Under the pieces are notes generated by a model. It made no database searches and was not told the DNA's origin. It saw only the letters and a list, made by a program, of their open reading frames with translations. From positions 1,364,001-1,428,000 of the forward strand of contig NZ_JARNTX010000001.1 in assembly GCF_029433095.1 (NCBI RefSeq): a stretch of DNA of 64,000 nucleotides. Reading direction: 5' to 3'. Positions within the stretch are counted from its first letter, which is position 1; every line of letters begins with the position of its first letter. Position numbers and translations under genes: made by a program. Positions 1-8,098 of this stretch are shown one piece after another. The DNA comes from Hymenobacter sp. YC55. Lineage in GTDB: Bacteria; Bacteroidota; Bacteroidia; Cytophagales; Hymenobacteraceae.

Positions 1-538
1 TCATTGGGACTATTGCCGCCATCATCATAAAGATAAAATCACGGTGATAAACATGCCCAAGCTCATGTGCAATTACCGCATTTGCTTCTTGGGGCGTTAA
101 TATTTCTAATAATCCTGATGTTAATACAATAATTGGTCGATTTTTATTACCATAAGTAAAAGCGTTTGGGTCGTTTGTTTCAATAATGCCAATAACTGGA
201 ATATTTAACTTTAATGTATTGCATGAATTATTTATAAAAATTTGGCAGTCAACCGGTAAGTCGTTTATTTTGACCCATTTTACTTTTAAAAACTTATTTA
301 TAATCCATATTGAAAAGTTATAGTGCAGCACAAATATTATTGCCATAATAAACAAAAATATTGCAAAAATTATACACGCTGATAAAGGATCTTGTGTAGT
401 AATTGGCAAGATACTGGCAGTTACAGGAAGAAAAACGAGCCCGTACATTAGGGCTAGTGGAATTGCAGCCTGTATTGTTGTTCCTTTCGAAATAGCTTTT
501 AGATAAGCCTCTTGTTTTAATGTAAAATTAGTGGTCAT
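1..538 (-). CDS. M48-family metallopeptidase (HtpX-like), N-terminal part, cut by window edge
   Basis: The reverse strand reads from an ATG at 538 without a stop to base 1, giving 179 codons of an integral-membrane zinc protease. Two hydrophobic segments lie at about residues 22-45 and 55-78. The zinc-binding motif HELGHVYHRD (HExxH) sits near residue 160, preceded by a PIIVLTSGLLEILTPQEANAVIAHE stretch typical of M48 peptidases (shown here only as a description of position). By family knowledge these proteins degrade damaged membrane proteins. The C-terminal half, with the third zinc ligand, is outside the window, so HtpX versus another M48 member is not settled. The gene is AT-rich compared with its right-hand neighbours. 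Confidence 0.85.
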   Translation of the reverse strand, partial: MTTNFTLKQEAYLKAISKGTTIQAAIPLALMYGLVFLPVTASILPITTQDPLSACIIFAIFLFIMAIIFVLHYNFSIWIINKFLKVKWVKINDLPVDCQIFINNSCNTLKLNIPVIGIIETNDPNAFTYGNKNRPIIVLTSGLLEILTPQEANAVIAHELGHVYHRDFIFMMMAAIVPM

Positions 539-931
539 ATACCTCAACAGTTAAAGTTGAATCATTTTAGCGCTTTCTTAATCATAGATTTTTTGCAGAT
601 TAGAGCCAACTAATTAATTGTAGATGCTTTGTATATAAATCCTAAATTTGATAATTAAAATTATCCACAAGGATTGAAGTATGTAGAAGAGCAAAAATCA
701 ACTTACTCTTACTTACAGCACATCAGTGCTAGCACTGAATAATTGCTTAATGCTTATTGACTTTAGTATGATGGTGTTTCTTGTCAGGTTGAGTAGAACG
801 GTACCAGCGTATGCACAAGCCCGAGCATAAATAGAATAAACGCTATAATAGAATTACTATTTTATTTAGCAGAGTATAACTAACTTATTTAGTCTTCCCG
901 TATACTTGTGGTCTACCTCCTCCAGTGGCCC
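539..931. other. AT-rich intergenic region upstream of the umuDC operon
   Basis: Divergent region between the M48 gene and umuD. It is AT-rich and has no open frame that looks coding. It should hold both promoters, but I found no clear TAnnTTTG element or SOS-type palindrome in it, so the operator of the mutagenesis operon is unassigned. Confidence 0.5.
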
Positions 932-1399
932 ATGAGTGACATTGAATTAATCCCGGTTTCGGTTACTGACTTTCCCTCCTTTCTGCCGCTCTTCAGTTGC
1001 GAAGTGCCGGCTGGCTTTCCGTCACCAGCCAGTGACCATATTGAGGATTTATTTGATCTGAACCGGTTGCTGCTGCGCCATCCCGACGCGACGTACCTAG
1101 TGCGCGTAGCTGGGGAAAGCATGGCGGGGGCCGAAATTCATACGGGGGACCTACTAGCGGTCGATAAGCAGATGGAAGCCGACCACGGCCATATTGTGGT
1201 CGCCGTGGTGGAGGGGGAATGCACAGTGAAACGGCTCGTGTGCAAGGGCAATACGTGGTGGCTTGAACCGGCCAACCCCAAGTTCAAGGCCTATGAGATA
1301 AAGAATACAGACGAGGTAAGCATTTGGGGCGTGGTTACCCACGTGGTGCATGAACTGGTACCTAGTAAGCGATCGGCGCTACTCAACACCCGCGACTAA
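932..1399 (+). CDS. umuD: UmuD-like S24 self-cleaving subunit
   Basis: A 155-residue protein of the UmuD/LexA S24 family. On RecA filaments UmuD cleaves itself to UmuD', which partners UmuC in translesion DNA polymerase V. The cleavage region PAGFPSPAS (cut expected between Ala27 and Gly28) matches the CGFPSPA site of E. coli UmuD. The Ser-Lys dyad is visible as GESMAG (Ser63) and TVKRL (Lys100). The open frame extends upstream to a GTG at 908, but the ATG at 932 gives the normal UmuD length and N-terminus. The umuC gene starts 11 bases after the stop, so the two form an operon, probably damage-inducible. Confidence 0.93.
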   Translation: MSDIELIPVSVTDFPSFLPLFSCEVPAGFPSPASDHIEDLFDLNRLLLRHPDATYLVRVAGESMAGAEIHTGDLLAVDKQMEADHGHIVVAVVEGECTVKRLVCKGNTWWLEPANPKFKAYEIKNTDEVSIWGVVTHVVHELVPSKRSALLNTRD

Positions 1400-1410
1400 C
1401 CTAGCTGCCT

Positions 1411-2709
1411 ATGTTCGCCCTGGTTGATTGCAACAACTTCTACGCTTCCTGCGAGCGAGTCTTTCAACCCCGGCTGGAAGGCAAACCGATCGTGGTGCTC
1501 TCCAACAACGACGGCTGCGTGATTGCCCGCTCCAACGAGGCCAAGGCATTGGGCTTTAAGATGGGCGACCCGTATTTTCAAGTCAAACACGACTTACAGA
1601 TCAACAACGTACAGGTCTTCTCGTCGAACTACGCCCTGTATGGCGATATGAGCCGACGGGTGATGTGGTATTTAGCGCAACAGGTGCCCGAGGTCGAGAT
1701 CTATTCCATTGACGAAGCGTTTTTGGATCTGCACGGCATGGAAAAATACGTGGCCAACGACCTCGATGCGTTTGCCCGCACCTTGCGTACCAACATCAAG
1801 AAGCGCACGGGTATTCCGACCTGCGTCGGCATTGCCCCCACCAAGACGCTGGCCAAGTTAGCGAACCGGCTAGCTAAGAAGCGCCCCGAACTCGGCGGGG
1901 TGCTGCATCTGCGCTCGGAGGCGCGGCGCTTATGGGCTCTGAAGCAAGTAGCCGTCGAAGACGTGTGGGGCATCGGCCGCCAGTACGCGGCCAAGCTCAT
2001 GGCCGCAGGCATATACACGGCGGCCGACCTAGCCAACTGCTCAGACGCCTGGGCCCGTAAGCACTTGGGTGGGGTAGTGGGGGTACGGCTGGTGCAGGAA
2101 TTGCAAGGGCGCGTGTGCCAGGGGCTGTTGCCGAGTGAAGATGGATCGCTCTCCCGCAAGAGCATCAGTTGCTCCCGCACCTTCGGCCAGCCTTTGAGCG
2201 CCTTTAATGATGTGCTGGCGGCCGTGGCGGCCTTCACGTCACGGGCGGCGGAGAAGCTGCGCCGGCAAGGAGATGCCACCCACCTGATGACGGTGTTTCT
2301 GAGCAAAAACCGGTATGGGCTTGAGCCCCCGCCGTATTCCTGCTCGACGGTGATCACGCTCCACGTAGCCACCAGCGACACGACCGAGCTGCTACGTATT
2401 GCGCGGATGGCACTCAAGCGCCTCTGGCAAGCAGACACCCGCTACACCAAGGCCGGTGTGGTGTTCGATGGCTTGGAGCCCGCCGGCCATGCCCAACTGT
2501 CGCTGTTTGAATCGGCGCCCGATACCGGCAAGCGGGACCGGCTCATGGTAGAACTCGATGCGCTCAACCGCCGCTTTGGCAAGAACACGGTGCGCCTAGC
2601 CACAACGCTGACGGGCCGCGGCAAAGGCCGAGCGCCTTGGGAAGGCAAGGCGCAGTGGTGCTCCCCGGCTTACACCACGCGCCTACAGGATCTGCTCACC
2701 GTCTATTAA
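1411..2709 (+). CDS. umuC: Y-family DNA polymerase UmuC
   Basis: A 432-residue UmuC-type translesion polymerase, the catalytic subunit of Pol V. Metal-binding residues are Asp6 ([11 protein letters not shown]) and Asp101-Glu102 (YSIDEAFLD), at the same positions as in E. coli UmuC. The fingers motif [10 protein letters not shown] is present at 32-41, an HhH region around [10 protein letters not shown] near 190, and the little-finger domain follows. The C-terminal DUF4113-like tail (about 380-432) ends in [15 protein letters not shown] residues typical of UmuC. It is full length and complete, and lies directly after umuD. Confidence 0.95.
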   Translation: MFALVDCNNFYASCERVFQPRLEGKPIVVLSNNDGCVIARSNEAKALGFKMGDPYFQVKHDLQINNVQVFSSNYALYGDMSRRVMWYLAQQVPEVEIYSIDEAFLDLHGMEKYVANDLDAFARTLRTNIKKRTGIPTCVGIAPTKTLAKLANRLAKKRPELGGVLHLRSEARRLWALKQVAVEDVWGIGRQYAAKLMAAGIYTAADLANCSDAWARKHLGGVVGVRLVQELQGRVCQGLLPSEDGSLSRKSISCSRTFGQPLSAFNDVLAAVAAFTSRAAEKLRRQGDATHLMTVFLSKNRYGLEPPPYSCSTVITLHVATSDTTELLRIARMALKRLWQADTRYTKAGVVFDGLEPAGHAQLSLFESAPDTGKRDRLMVELDALNRRFGKNTVRLATTLTGRGKGRAPWEGKAQWCSPAYTTRLQDLLTVY

Positions 2710-2737
2710 GGGGAGCTGGGATGCTGTCCGGAAGGGG

Positions 2738-3103
2738 TTAGTCCACCGAGAAAACAATCACTTCCTTGGGAACATGCCCGGCAAGATGAGCGAGCACTGC
2801 AATGGCGGAGGCAAATGACTTCCGCGCAGTGGGCATGCCGTCATTCGGCCGCTTGGGATGGCGGTAGTCCATATAATCGTTATGGGCGAGCTTGTGGCCG
2901 AGCGAATTAGGCTGCCGCTGCAACCAGTGCTGGACCTGGTACTCTTTGATGGAGGCAGGGGGCCCGCGCCAAACGAGGGTAAAGCCAGGCAGAGTGCGCA
3001 ACTGCTGGATGAATTGAGGCATCGTCTCCTCTACTTGCGGACCCGCTACCGCCAAGCGTCCTCGCAGCCAGACCAGCGCTAGATCAGGTGTTCGCTCCAG
3101 CAT
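2738..3103 (-). CDS. Hypothetical protein, 121 aa
   Basis: I do not recognise a family. The protein starts with MLERTPDLALVWLRGRLAV and ends with HVPKEVIVFSVD. It has no signal peptide or membrane segment. Reading further upstream in the same frame is open but the composition becomes unlike a protein, so the ATG at 3103 is preferred. The start overlaps the end of the upstream small gene by 20 bases, which suggests translational coupling. A second copy of the last 20 or so codons (KHVPKEVVVFMLVS) is found as a fragment at 38212-38310, so this is part of a family spread in the region's accessory DNA. Confidence 0.6.
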   Translation of the reverse strand: MLERTPDLALVWLRGRLAVAGPQVEETMPQFIQQLRTLPGFTLVWRGPPASIKEYQVQHWLQRQPNSLGHKLAHNDYMDYRHPKRPNDGMPTARKSFASAIAVLAHLAGHVPKEVIVFSVD

Positions 3104-3290
3104 AGGGTATTCGAAAGGATTGCCAGTCTGCCAGCAACTGTGGCTGACTATCGTAGCGGTACTTACGCCGGCGTTTACGCGAAAGCAGGACGCAGCCGTC
3201 CTGCTTTTCGATGAGGACTTTGTATACGTTGCCCGTCTCAAACTCTGGGGTCGTCGGACCGATGTAACGCAATTTCTCCCGCATGAGCAC
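3084..3290 (-). CDS. Small hypothetical protein, 68 aa
   Basis: Basic small protein with the core YIGPTTPEFETGNVYKVL and a CVLLSRKRRRKYRY segment that looks like a short beta-barrel or SH3-like fold; this fold idea is inference. Start may be ATG 3290 or ATG 3284. It is the first gene of a two-gene minus-strand unit with the 2738-3103 gene and is divergent from the gene at 3324, with only 33 bases between starts. Confidence 0.5.
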   Translation of the reverse strand: MLMREKLRYIGPTTPEFETGNVYKVLIEKQDGCVLLSRKRRRKYRYDSQPQLLADWQSFRIPYAGANT

Positions 3291-3323
3291 GAAGGTAAAA
3301 ACCAGGCATTATATCTTAGCTGT

Positions 3324-3578
3324 ATGGCTATTCCATTCTTATACAGATTCAACCAACTGCCTTTAGCAGAGCAGCTAGGCATTGTGCTTGGGGAAGGCAC
3401 CTATCTAACAATGCGCTTTGGCGAGCACGGCGACCGCATCAACCTCTACCACATGGGCACTTTCTTTGCCGAGGTGTACTACGATCCGGAAATCAACCAC
3501 CTGCATCACTGCCGCACGTTTGTGAGCACGGGGCCGCTGGAAGCCTATACTGATCAAATTAGGCTTCCTAGCTTATAA
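3324..3578 (+). CDS. Small hypothetical protein, 84 aa
   Basis: Unrecognised small soluble protein beginning MAIPFLYRFNQLPLAEQ and ending in EAYTDQIRLPSL. The core GTYLTMRFGEHGDRINLYHMGTFFAEVYYD reads like an antiparallel sheet. The frame is open upstream to 3120 but that part is antisense to the 3084-3290 gene and is not taken as coding. A diverged copy of its last 25 codons lies at 4527-4604, on the far side of the outer-membrane gene, so the locus has undergone a duplication. Confidence 0.6.
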   Translation: MAIPFLYRFNQLPLAEQLGIVLGEGTYLTMRFGEHGDRINLYHMGTFFAEVYYDPEINHLHHCRTFVSTGPLEAYTDQIRLPSL

Positions 3579-3734
3579 AGTCTATTGCTATAGGATAAGG
3601 CTCGGACTGCCCTGGTTTTCGTATGCTTTATTTGTAAAGTGCAATGAAATAAACTCAATTAAAATAAGGAATAGCTATAGGGTATGGTATACTAATTGCC
3701 CGTTATACTTAAACCCAATAGTCTATTTAATTAT

Positions 3735-4445
3735 ATGAACAGAATTGTGCGTATTACTGGTCTACTTGTTGTCCCCATGCTTGCCGCAATGAGTGCGCAA
3801 GCGCAAGTTAGCTTTGGCCCTCGCATCGGCCTGAATTTATCTAATACAAACTACGATTATAGTGACGTTGACTTTAAAGACAAGCCGGTGTCTAATCTGC
3901 TGCCCGGCGCCCAAATTGGGTTGGCGTTGAATGCACAATTTGGCAAGTTGGCTTTGCAGCCCGCTTTACTCTTCTCGATGAAGGGCAACACATCCAAGGT
4001 AGATGTAGCGACTAGCAGTTCTACTTATAAAGCCAAGTCATCTGTCCGGTTGAATTACGCGGAACTTCCCCTAAATCTAGTCTATAGCCTTAAAGGGGCG
4101 GATGGGGGCTTCCAAGTGTTTGTCGGCCCGTATGTAGCCTTAGGCCTGAACGGCAAAGTCAAAGTTGAAGAAGTAGAGACGCAGAATGGCGTAATCCAGC
4201 GGGACGACTGGGAACCAGAAATAGTATTTGCTAGCGAGGCTGGCAGCGACTTAAACAAGGCCTATGTCCGTTCCCTTGACTACGGGCTCAACGCTGGGGT
4301 CGGTTACAAGGTGGACGCCATTCAAGTTCAAGTAGGCTATGGCTTGGGCCTAGCCAATCGGGTTCCTAAGTATGAGGGGGAACGGCCCGACATCAAAGTG
4401 CATAATGGCAACTTCCAGCTTGCGCTCACTTACCTGTTCGAGTAG
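3735..4445 (+). CDS. Outer-membrane beta-barrel protein (PorT-like)
   Basis: A 236-residue secreted protein. The N-terminal signal peptide is about 24 residues, ending in MSAQAQ. The mature part has alternating aromatic and small residues (FGPRIGLNLS, LALQPALLFSMKG, NYAELPLNLVYSL, FQVFVGPYVALGL, QVQVGYGLGL) and ends LALTYLF, the usual C-terminal strand signature of a small Bacteroidota barrel of the outer membrane beta-barrel (OMP_b-brl_2, PorT-like) type. The ATG at 3735 fits the signal peptide better than the upstream in-frame start at 3696. Substrate or function is unknown. A GC-rich hairpin follows. Confidence 0.8.
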   Translation: MNRIVRITGLLVVPMLAAMSAQAQVSFGPRIGLNLSNTNYDYSDVDFKDKPVSNLLPGAQIGLALNAQFGKLALQPALLFSMKGNTSKVDVATSSSTYKAKSSVRLNYAELPLNLVYSLKGADGGFQVFVGPYVALGLNGKVKVEEVETQNGVIQRDDWEPEIVFASEAGSDLNKAYVRSLDYGLNAGVGYKVDAIQVQVGYGLGLANRVPKYEGERPDIKVHNGNFQLALTYLFE

Positions 4446-4473
4446 ACTCTTGCCGCTAGACCAATCAGCCAAC

Positions 4474-4496
4474 CCGCCGCGCTTATGTCGCGGCGG
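4474..4496 (+). terminator. Hairpin downstream of the outer-membrane gene
   Basis: CCGCCGCG and CGCGGCGG form a perfect 8-bp stem with a 7-base loop about 30 bases after the stop at 4445. The following T-run is weak, so this is a likely but not ideal intrinsic terminator. Confidence 0.5.
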
Positions 4497-4526
4497 CTTG
4501 CTGTTTGTTAAGACAGCCGCAGCCCC

Positions 4527-4604
4527 CTGCACCACTGCCGCACCTTTGTCAGCACCGGGTCATTAGAAGCGTATACAGATCAAATTCGGCTTCCTAATAT
4601 ATAA
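4527..4604 (+). pseudogene. Fragment duplicating the 3' end of the gene at 3324-3578
   Basis: The frame reads LHHCRTFVSTGSLEAYTDQI and a stop, against LHHCRTFVSTGPLEAYTDQI at the end of the 3324 gene. About 80 bases (4526-4605 versus 3500-3579) match at roughly 80 percent, with mostly silent changes, so the copy was once under protein-level constraint. No start or upstream part remains. Confidence 0.7.
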
Positions 4605-4635
4605 ATGGCGTAAATCGTCCAAAATTATACTGCCT

Positions 4636-5427
4636 ATGTCATTAAAAATAAACTATTCAGATAATCATCAATTCATCAGATCTTATCTAGGAATGCGAGA
4701 CACCAAAAAGGCGTTAGCATTTGATGGTATAAGACATATAGCGCACATCATTGCTGACACATCAGGTAGATTAGAAGCAAGGCTTATTAAGCTCAGTAAT
4801 GAACCGAGTGATGAAACGGTTCATGCAGATATGGCGCTGTTAGTTCATGATATATGGAGTATAATAGATAATACAAGAAGATTGCTGCCTCTATTTGAAA
4901 TAGTTGGATTAAAAATTAATGACGTTAGACACATAAAGATACTTGCTGATATTAAAGAATTGCGTGATTCATTCCACCATCTAGAGGAAAGAATCAAACT
5001 TTATTTTAAAGATAATGGCGACTCATTATTTGGTCAGATATACTGGCAAAGTAGAGAAGACGGCCAGGAAAGGGCAATTACACATATAGCGCGCTCTGGT
5101 ATCCTTCTAGGTCCAAGCCAGGTTACTGAACAGCCTGTTAAACTATATATAAAAGGCACAAGGTTTGCGAATGCTCTAGGAGTATTCAATCTAAATCTGG
5201 TATATGTTATAAAAGAAACTTTTAATAAAAAAACTAGAGAAATGACATTTAAAAGAATTGAAGTTAATATTGATAATTTAATTGATTTTCTAAAAATTAC
5301 ATTTCCCATTATTGAAAGTTCAGTTATCCAAGCTACTGCAACCGCTGCATTAGAAAATAATATACAGATAAAAGATATGCAGCAAGGTGAAGGCCCAGCA
5401 TTAATGAGTATTAGTCCTAAAGATTAA
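4636..5427 (+). CDS. Hypothetical protein, 263 aa, AT-rich gene
   Basis: Not recognised. The N-terminal half is helical (residues about 20-140: RHIAHIIADTSGRLEARL, LLVHDIWSIIDNTRRLL), the C-terminal half has more sheet and ends in a short helical tail. No signal peptide or membrane segment. The gene is strikingly AT-rich beside GC-rich umuC, with ATA and AAA codons common, a sign of recent transfer. A 59-residue membrane protein gene follows at once, possibly co-transcribed. Confidence 0.75.
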   Translation: MSLKINYSDNHQFIRSYLGMRDTKKALAFDGIRHIAHIIADTSGRLEARLIKLSNEPSDETVHADMALLVHDIWSIIDNTRRLLPLFEIVGLKINDVRHIKILADIKELRDSFHHLEERIKLYFKDNGDSLFGQIYWQSREDGQERAITHIARSGILLGPSQVTEQPVKLYIKGTRFANALGVFNLNLVYVIKETFNKKTREMTFKRIEVNIDNLIDFLKITFPIIESSVIQATATAALENNIQIKDMQQGEGPALMSISPKD

Positions 5428-5449
5428 ACAAAGATAAAATAAGCATTAA

Positions 5450-5629
5450 ATGGATAAATATTACGGCGGGGGCTGGTCAGCCAGCAAGCTGAAGCTCTAT
5501 TTTTGGTTAACTCTTATCGCATGCGTGGTAGTATGGGTATTGCATGCAACAGGTATTATTACACTGCAAACGGCTGATGAAAGGCATACAGCAGAGCTTA
5601 GACAGCAGGCACGGGAGAACAACCGTTAA
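5450..5629 (+). CDS. Small single-span membrane protein, 59 aa
   Basis: ATG at 5450, 22 bases after the previous stop. The product MDKYYGGGWSASKLKLYFWL continues with ITLIACVVV-type hydrophobic residues (about 18-39) forming one transmembrane helix, then a charged tail (ERHTAELRQQARENN). Function unknown. It is placed like an accessory partner of the 4636 gene. Its stop overlaps the stop of a possible convergent small frame on the other strand. Confidence 0.5.
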   Translation: MDKYYGGGWSASKLKLYFWLTLIACVVVWVLHATGIITLQTADERHTAELRQQARENNR

Positions 5630-5769
5630 CCCTGCGCCTCTTTGCCCGTGCGGCGCCAGTAGTACCAATGCCACCTCGTTTTAAACAACCCACTGGCATA
5701 AGCATCGCTCTTCGACCAATTACGGCGCAGGCGCGTGCGTTCGGACAAGCGAAGCATTCGAGGGGTCAT
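5626..5769 (-). CDS. Possible small basic protein, 47 aa
   Basis: Reverse-strand frame from ATG at 5769: MTPRMLRLSERTRLRRNWSK, continuing with a Trp/Tyr-rich part (TRWHWYYWRRTGKEAQG). Very basic. It fills a gap with no other candidate, but there is no homology I can name, so this could be a decayed fragment. Confidence 0.3.
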   Translation of the reverse strand: MTPRMLRLSERTRLRRNWSKSDAYASGLFKTRWHWYYWRRTGKEAQG

Positions 5770-5810
5770 AGGTGAATGGTTCGAGCTACAGCCAGTGGTG
5801 AAGAAGGAAT

Positions 5811-6812
5811 TTATGAAGCGGGTGAATTAGCAATTATAGCTTTGGCAGGCGTTTCGACTACAAAGTCAGTATTTAAATCTTGAACAGCCTGTTTCATCTG
5901 CTCCGCTGCTACATTTAGATTAGTAGCTCTTTCTCCCAAGGTTTTTATATGATTGCCTCTATTAGCAACGAATCTTACATAGTTTGAATGATAAAGAATA
6001 ACTGCACGACCAAATTCTAGATTATTAACGCTATTTGGCTGGCTTTGTAAAAAACTTGCTATAGGCTGTACATAATTTCTATACCGATCATGAATAGATA
6101 AGCGTGTTTGCTCACTGTTCATTCTAGTCAATATAGATTCAATAAGACTTGTAAGAGCATCTTTTGGTGGAGGAGCCCCACCAGCAAAAGAAATGCTAGT
6201 TCTTTTGTTATATTCATCCACTAACATTTGCTCATACTTTACGGCATCTTCTTTGATCGCATTATCTTCAGCAATTATCAATTCAGATTGCCTAGTTAAT
6301 TTAGGCTTCACAACATCAATAAAATCAAGGATAGCTTGAATATTATAAAAATTTAATATGTTGGTGTTGAGACTATTCTTCTTTTTTTTAAATAGTGACA
6401 AAAATCGTTTTTTTAAACTTAATCTTTTGTTTCCTCTATTTATAAATATTTTATACAAATCTGTTTGCGGTATTTTCTTAATATGTTCTGTAGTAAACGT
6501 AGGCACGACTTCTATTGCAAGACTCTCCTCTGAATAATTCTTTCGTAATATATCCTTGGTGTCTTCAATACATTGCTTTTGACTGATAATAGAATTGTAT
6601 AAATAACTCAGAATAGATAAGTAGTATGCTTCAATTTCTTTTAATCTAGCACTCTCCTTACGGTCTTCTATCCATCTGCTAAAAAACAAACCAGCAAAAA
6701 ATAAAACTACTGGTACCACTATGTTTATAGCATCCCCAGCATCGAGTTTTAACCAAGCACTATAAAGCTTGTCTAGTGTATCGTGAAAAGTGGAGTTGTG
6801 TTCAGTAGGCAT
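5811..6812 (-). CDS. Membrane-anchored hypothetical protein, 333 aa, AT-rich
   Basis: One N-terminal transmembrane helix at about residues 28-46 (INIVVPVVLFFAGLFF), then a long cytoplasmic helical domain. The patch after it, SRWIEDRKESARLKEIEAYY, is positively charged and suggests an N-out, C-in topology. No enzymatic motif seen. The base composition is much more AT-rich than flanking genes, like the 4636 gene, consistent with transfer. Such single-span proteins with a helical domain occur among phage-defence effectors, but nothing here proves that role. Confidence 0.75.
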   Translation of the reverse strand: MPTEHNSTFHDTLDKLYSAWLKLDAGDAINIVVPVVLFFAGLFFSRWIEDRKESARLKEIEAYYLSILSYLYNSIISQKQCIEDTKDILRKNYSEESLAIEVVPTFTTEHIKKIPQTDLYKIFINRGNKRLSLKKRFLSLFKKKKNSLNTNILNFYNIQAILDFIDVVKPKLTRQSELIIAEDNAIKEDAVKYEQMLVDEYNKRTSISFAGGAPPPKDALTSLIESILTRMNSEQTRLSIHDRYRNYVQPIASFLQSQPNSVNNLEFGRAVILYHSNYVRFVANRGNHIKTLGERATNLNVAAEQMKQAVQDLNTDFVVETPAKAIIANSPAS

Positions 6813-6920
6813 TTTATAAAGGGAAGTTTTGGAGAGACTTAAAGCTAAGTCATCATTAATAGCCTATCCATTGCAAACATTACACATGTGTTGTAGATAT
6901 TTTTTAAGTGATTAGGTAGC

Positions 6921-7144
6921 TTAATTATCAGTGCCCGTACTCGGCTCGTAATCAGCGGTCATAGGGCGGGGCAGCGGTATCAATTTACGGATGGGTTGGT
7001 CGGCTAGATTATTCATCTCGACTTTGATGCGCGTTTCCGAAATACGCGAGTACGAAGCGTTCATTACCTGTACCGTGTCGCCCATCATGGCCTATACTGC
7101 CTCGTCACTCCACCCCTCATACCGCCGAAGCCGCGAGAAGATAG
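6921..7144 (-). pseudogene. C-terminal remnant of a tyrosine recombinase
   Basis: The reverse strand reads IFSRLRRYEGWSDEAV, an in-frame TAG, then AMMGDTVQVMNASYSRISET and RIKVEMNNL to a stop at 6921. The MMGD-x-YSRISETRI block matches the end of phage-type integrases (the MxGH...Y...Y catalytic region), including a Tyr at the position of the nucleophile. The His is Asp here and the amber codon interrupts the reading frame, and no N-terminal part exists. A dead integrase, marking an old insertion. Confidence 0.65.
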
Positions 7145-7320
7145 ATGATGAGGAATCTGCTGTATTTATATCAGCAAATTATAGCTAAGCTGCATGAGAA
7201 GGGCTACGTACTACAGACGACGATAAGCGATAGCCAAGTAGACAAAGACATCGCTGGTATCGGAAGTACGCTCTACTCGACCACGTTCTTTGCTTTTCGT
7301 TTTATCAGCTTAAAGACAAT
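7145..7320 (+). pseudogene. Fragment related to the pseudogene at 28296-28565
   Basis: The frame contains YQQIIAKLHEKGYVLQTTIS followed by a YSTTFF block. It aligns with YQRVIATLYEQGYVLQSTVG and YSTLIF in the broken gene at 28296-28565. The N-terminal part found there is missing here; the fragment abuts the integrase remnant on its left and runs into an antisense gene on its right. Confidence 0.45.
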
Positions 7321-7575
7321 AGGTAGCCAGAATAGTATATTGAAAAAAGAGGAAACGGCCACTCTTCCTCCATAGCCAATGGGCCCCGGCTGCCATCCAT
7401 GAATGTCACCGGTAACGATGATATAACCAATGTAGCCGGGCAGGAGAGGAAGACAAATTAGAGCTGCAGTATCTATAGGGCCAACAAATAGGGAGTCAGG
7501 AATATTTTCACTTATGAGAGTCAATGCTATCACAGCTAAAGCAACTGCACTGACTATTTTTAAACGTCGACCCAT
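7273..7575 (-). CDS. Small integral membrane protein, 100 aa
   Basis: Starts MGRRLKIVSAVALAVIALTL and has three hydrophobic stretches (about residues 7-22, 33-55 and 72-90), with a basic C-terminus KLIKRKAKNVVE. No family recognised. It lies on the minus strand in line with the CdiI-like gene upstream. Confidence 0.6.
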   Translation of the reverse strand: MGRRLKIVSAVALAVIALTLISENIPDSLFVGPIDTAALICLPLLPGYIGYIIVTGDIHGWQPGPIGYGGRVAVSSFFNILFWLPIVFKLIKRKAKNVVE

Positions 7576-7674
7576 AAAGTAGAAGCATTAGACATCAAAA
7601 CAGTTCCTAGTTCTTTAGGAGGCGCTATCCTTGCTTCCTAAGGTAATACATGGCCTCTTCGCTACATTCGGCCT

Positions 7675-8085
7675 CTACTCAGTCAGAACAGTTTCAATTG
7701 CTTTCAAGACGGATTTGGGAATTTCTGCTTTCTCAGTGAAGGGTAGTTTCTCTTCAAGCAATCTGAGTAAAGCGGCTCGTTCTCTTGCATGAGTAATCCA
7801 GTAGTTTGTCTCTATCCTGAGCACGTTTATAAGCAAATCACCTGGATAGAAGTCTCCTTCGCTGAAGAGGTTCTCAGCTAGTTTTTCTATAGCGACAGGG
7901 ACCAACCAGGATAGGCCAATGCCTTGCCCAATCATGAGTCTTAAATCCTCCACCGTGTAGTTCTTGAGAGGCTTTTCCCTGAGCTCAGAGCATCTTCTTG
8001 CTAAAGGATATTCTTGCTGATTTGAATCGAGCTCGGATTCTGCCCCCTCCAACTCATTGATCGATTTATTGAGGTCATCTTTCAT
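7675..8085 (-). CDS. CdiI-type contact-dependent inhibition immunity protein, orphan
   Basis: A 136-residue protein starting MKDDLNKSINELEGAESELD. The stretch RCSELREKPLKNYTVEDLRL and then LMIGQGIGLSWLVPVAIEKL, followed by GDFYPGDLLINVLRI, is the hallmark of the CDI immunity family (CdiI_2): R-KPL--TVEDLRLMIGQ--GL--LVP-A-E-L and EGDFYPGDLL. By family knowledge these bind and neutralise the toxic C-terminus of a CdiA-like protein. No toxin gene is visible beside it, so it is an orphan that may protect against neighbours. The start at 8085 is 13 bases after the SHOCT gene stop. Confidence 0.8.
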   Translation of the reverse strand: MKDDLNKSINELEGAESELDSNQQEYPLARRCSELREKPLKNYTVEDLRLMIGQGIGLSWLVPVAIEKLAENLFSEGDFYPGDLLINVLRIETNYWITHARERAALLRLLEEKLPFTEKAEIPKSVLKAIETVLTE

Positions 8086-8098
8086 TACGGTTGGCAAT

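Noticed and set aside
3104..3400. N-terminal extension of the 2738-3103 protein
   Set aside because: The frame is open but encodes Ser/Arg/Cys-rich sequence antisense to the 3324 and 3084 genes.
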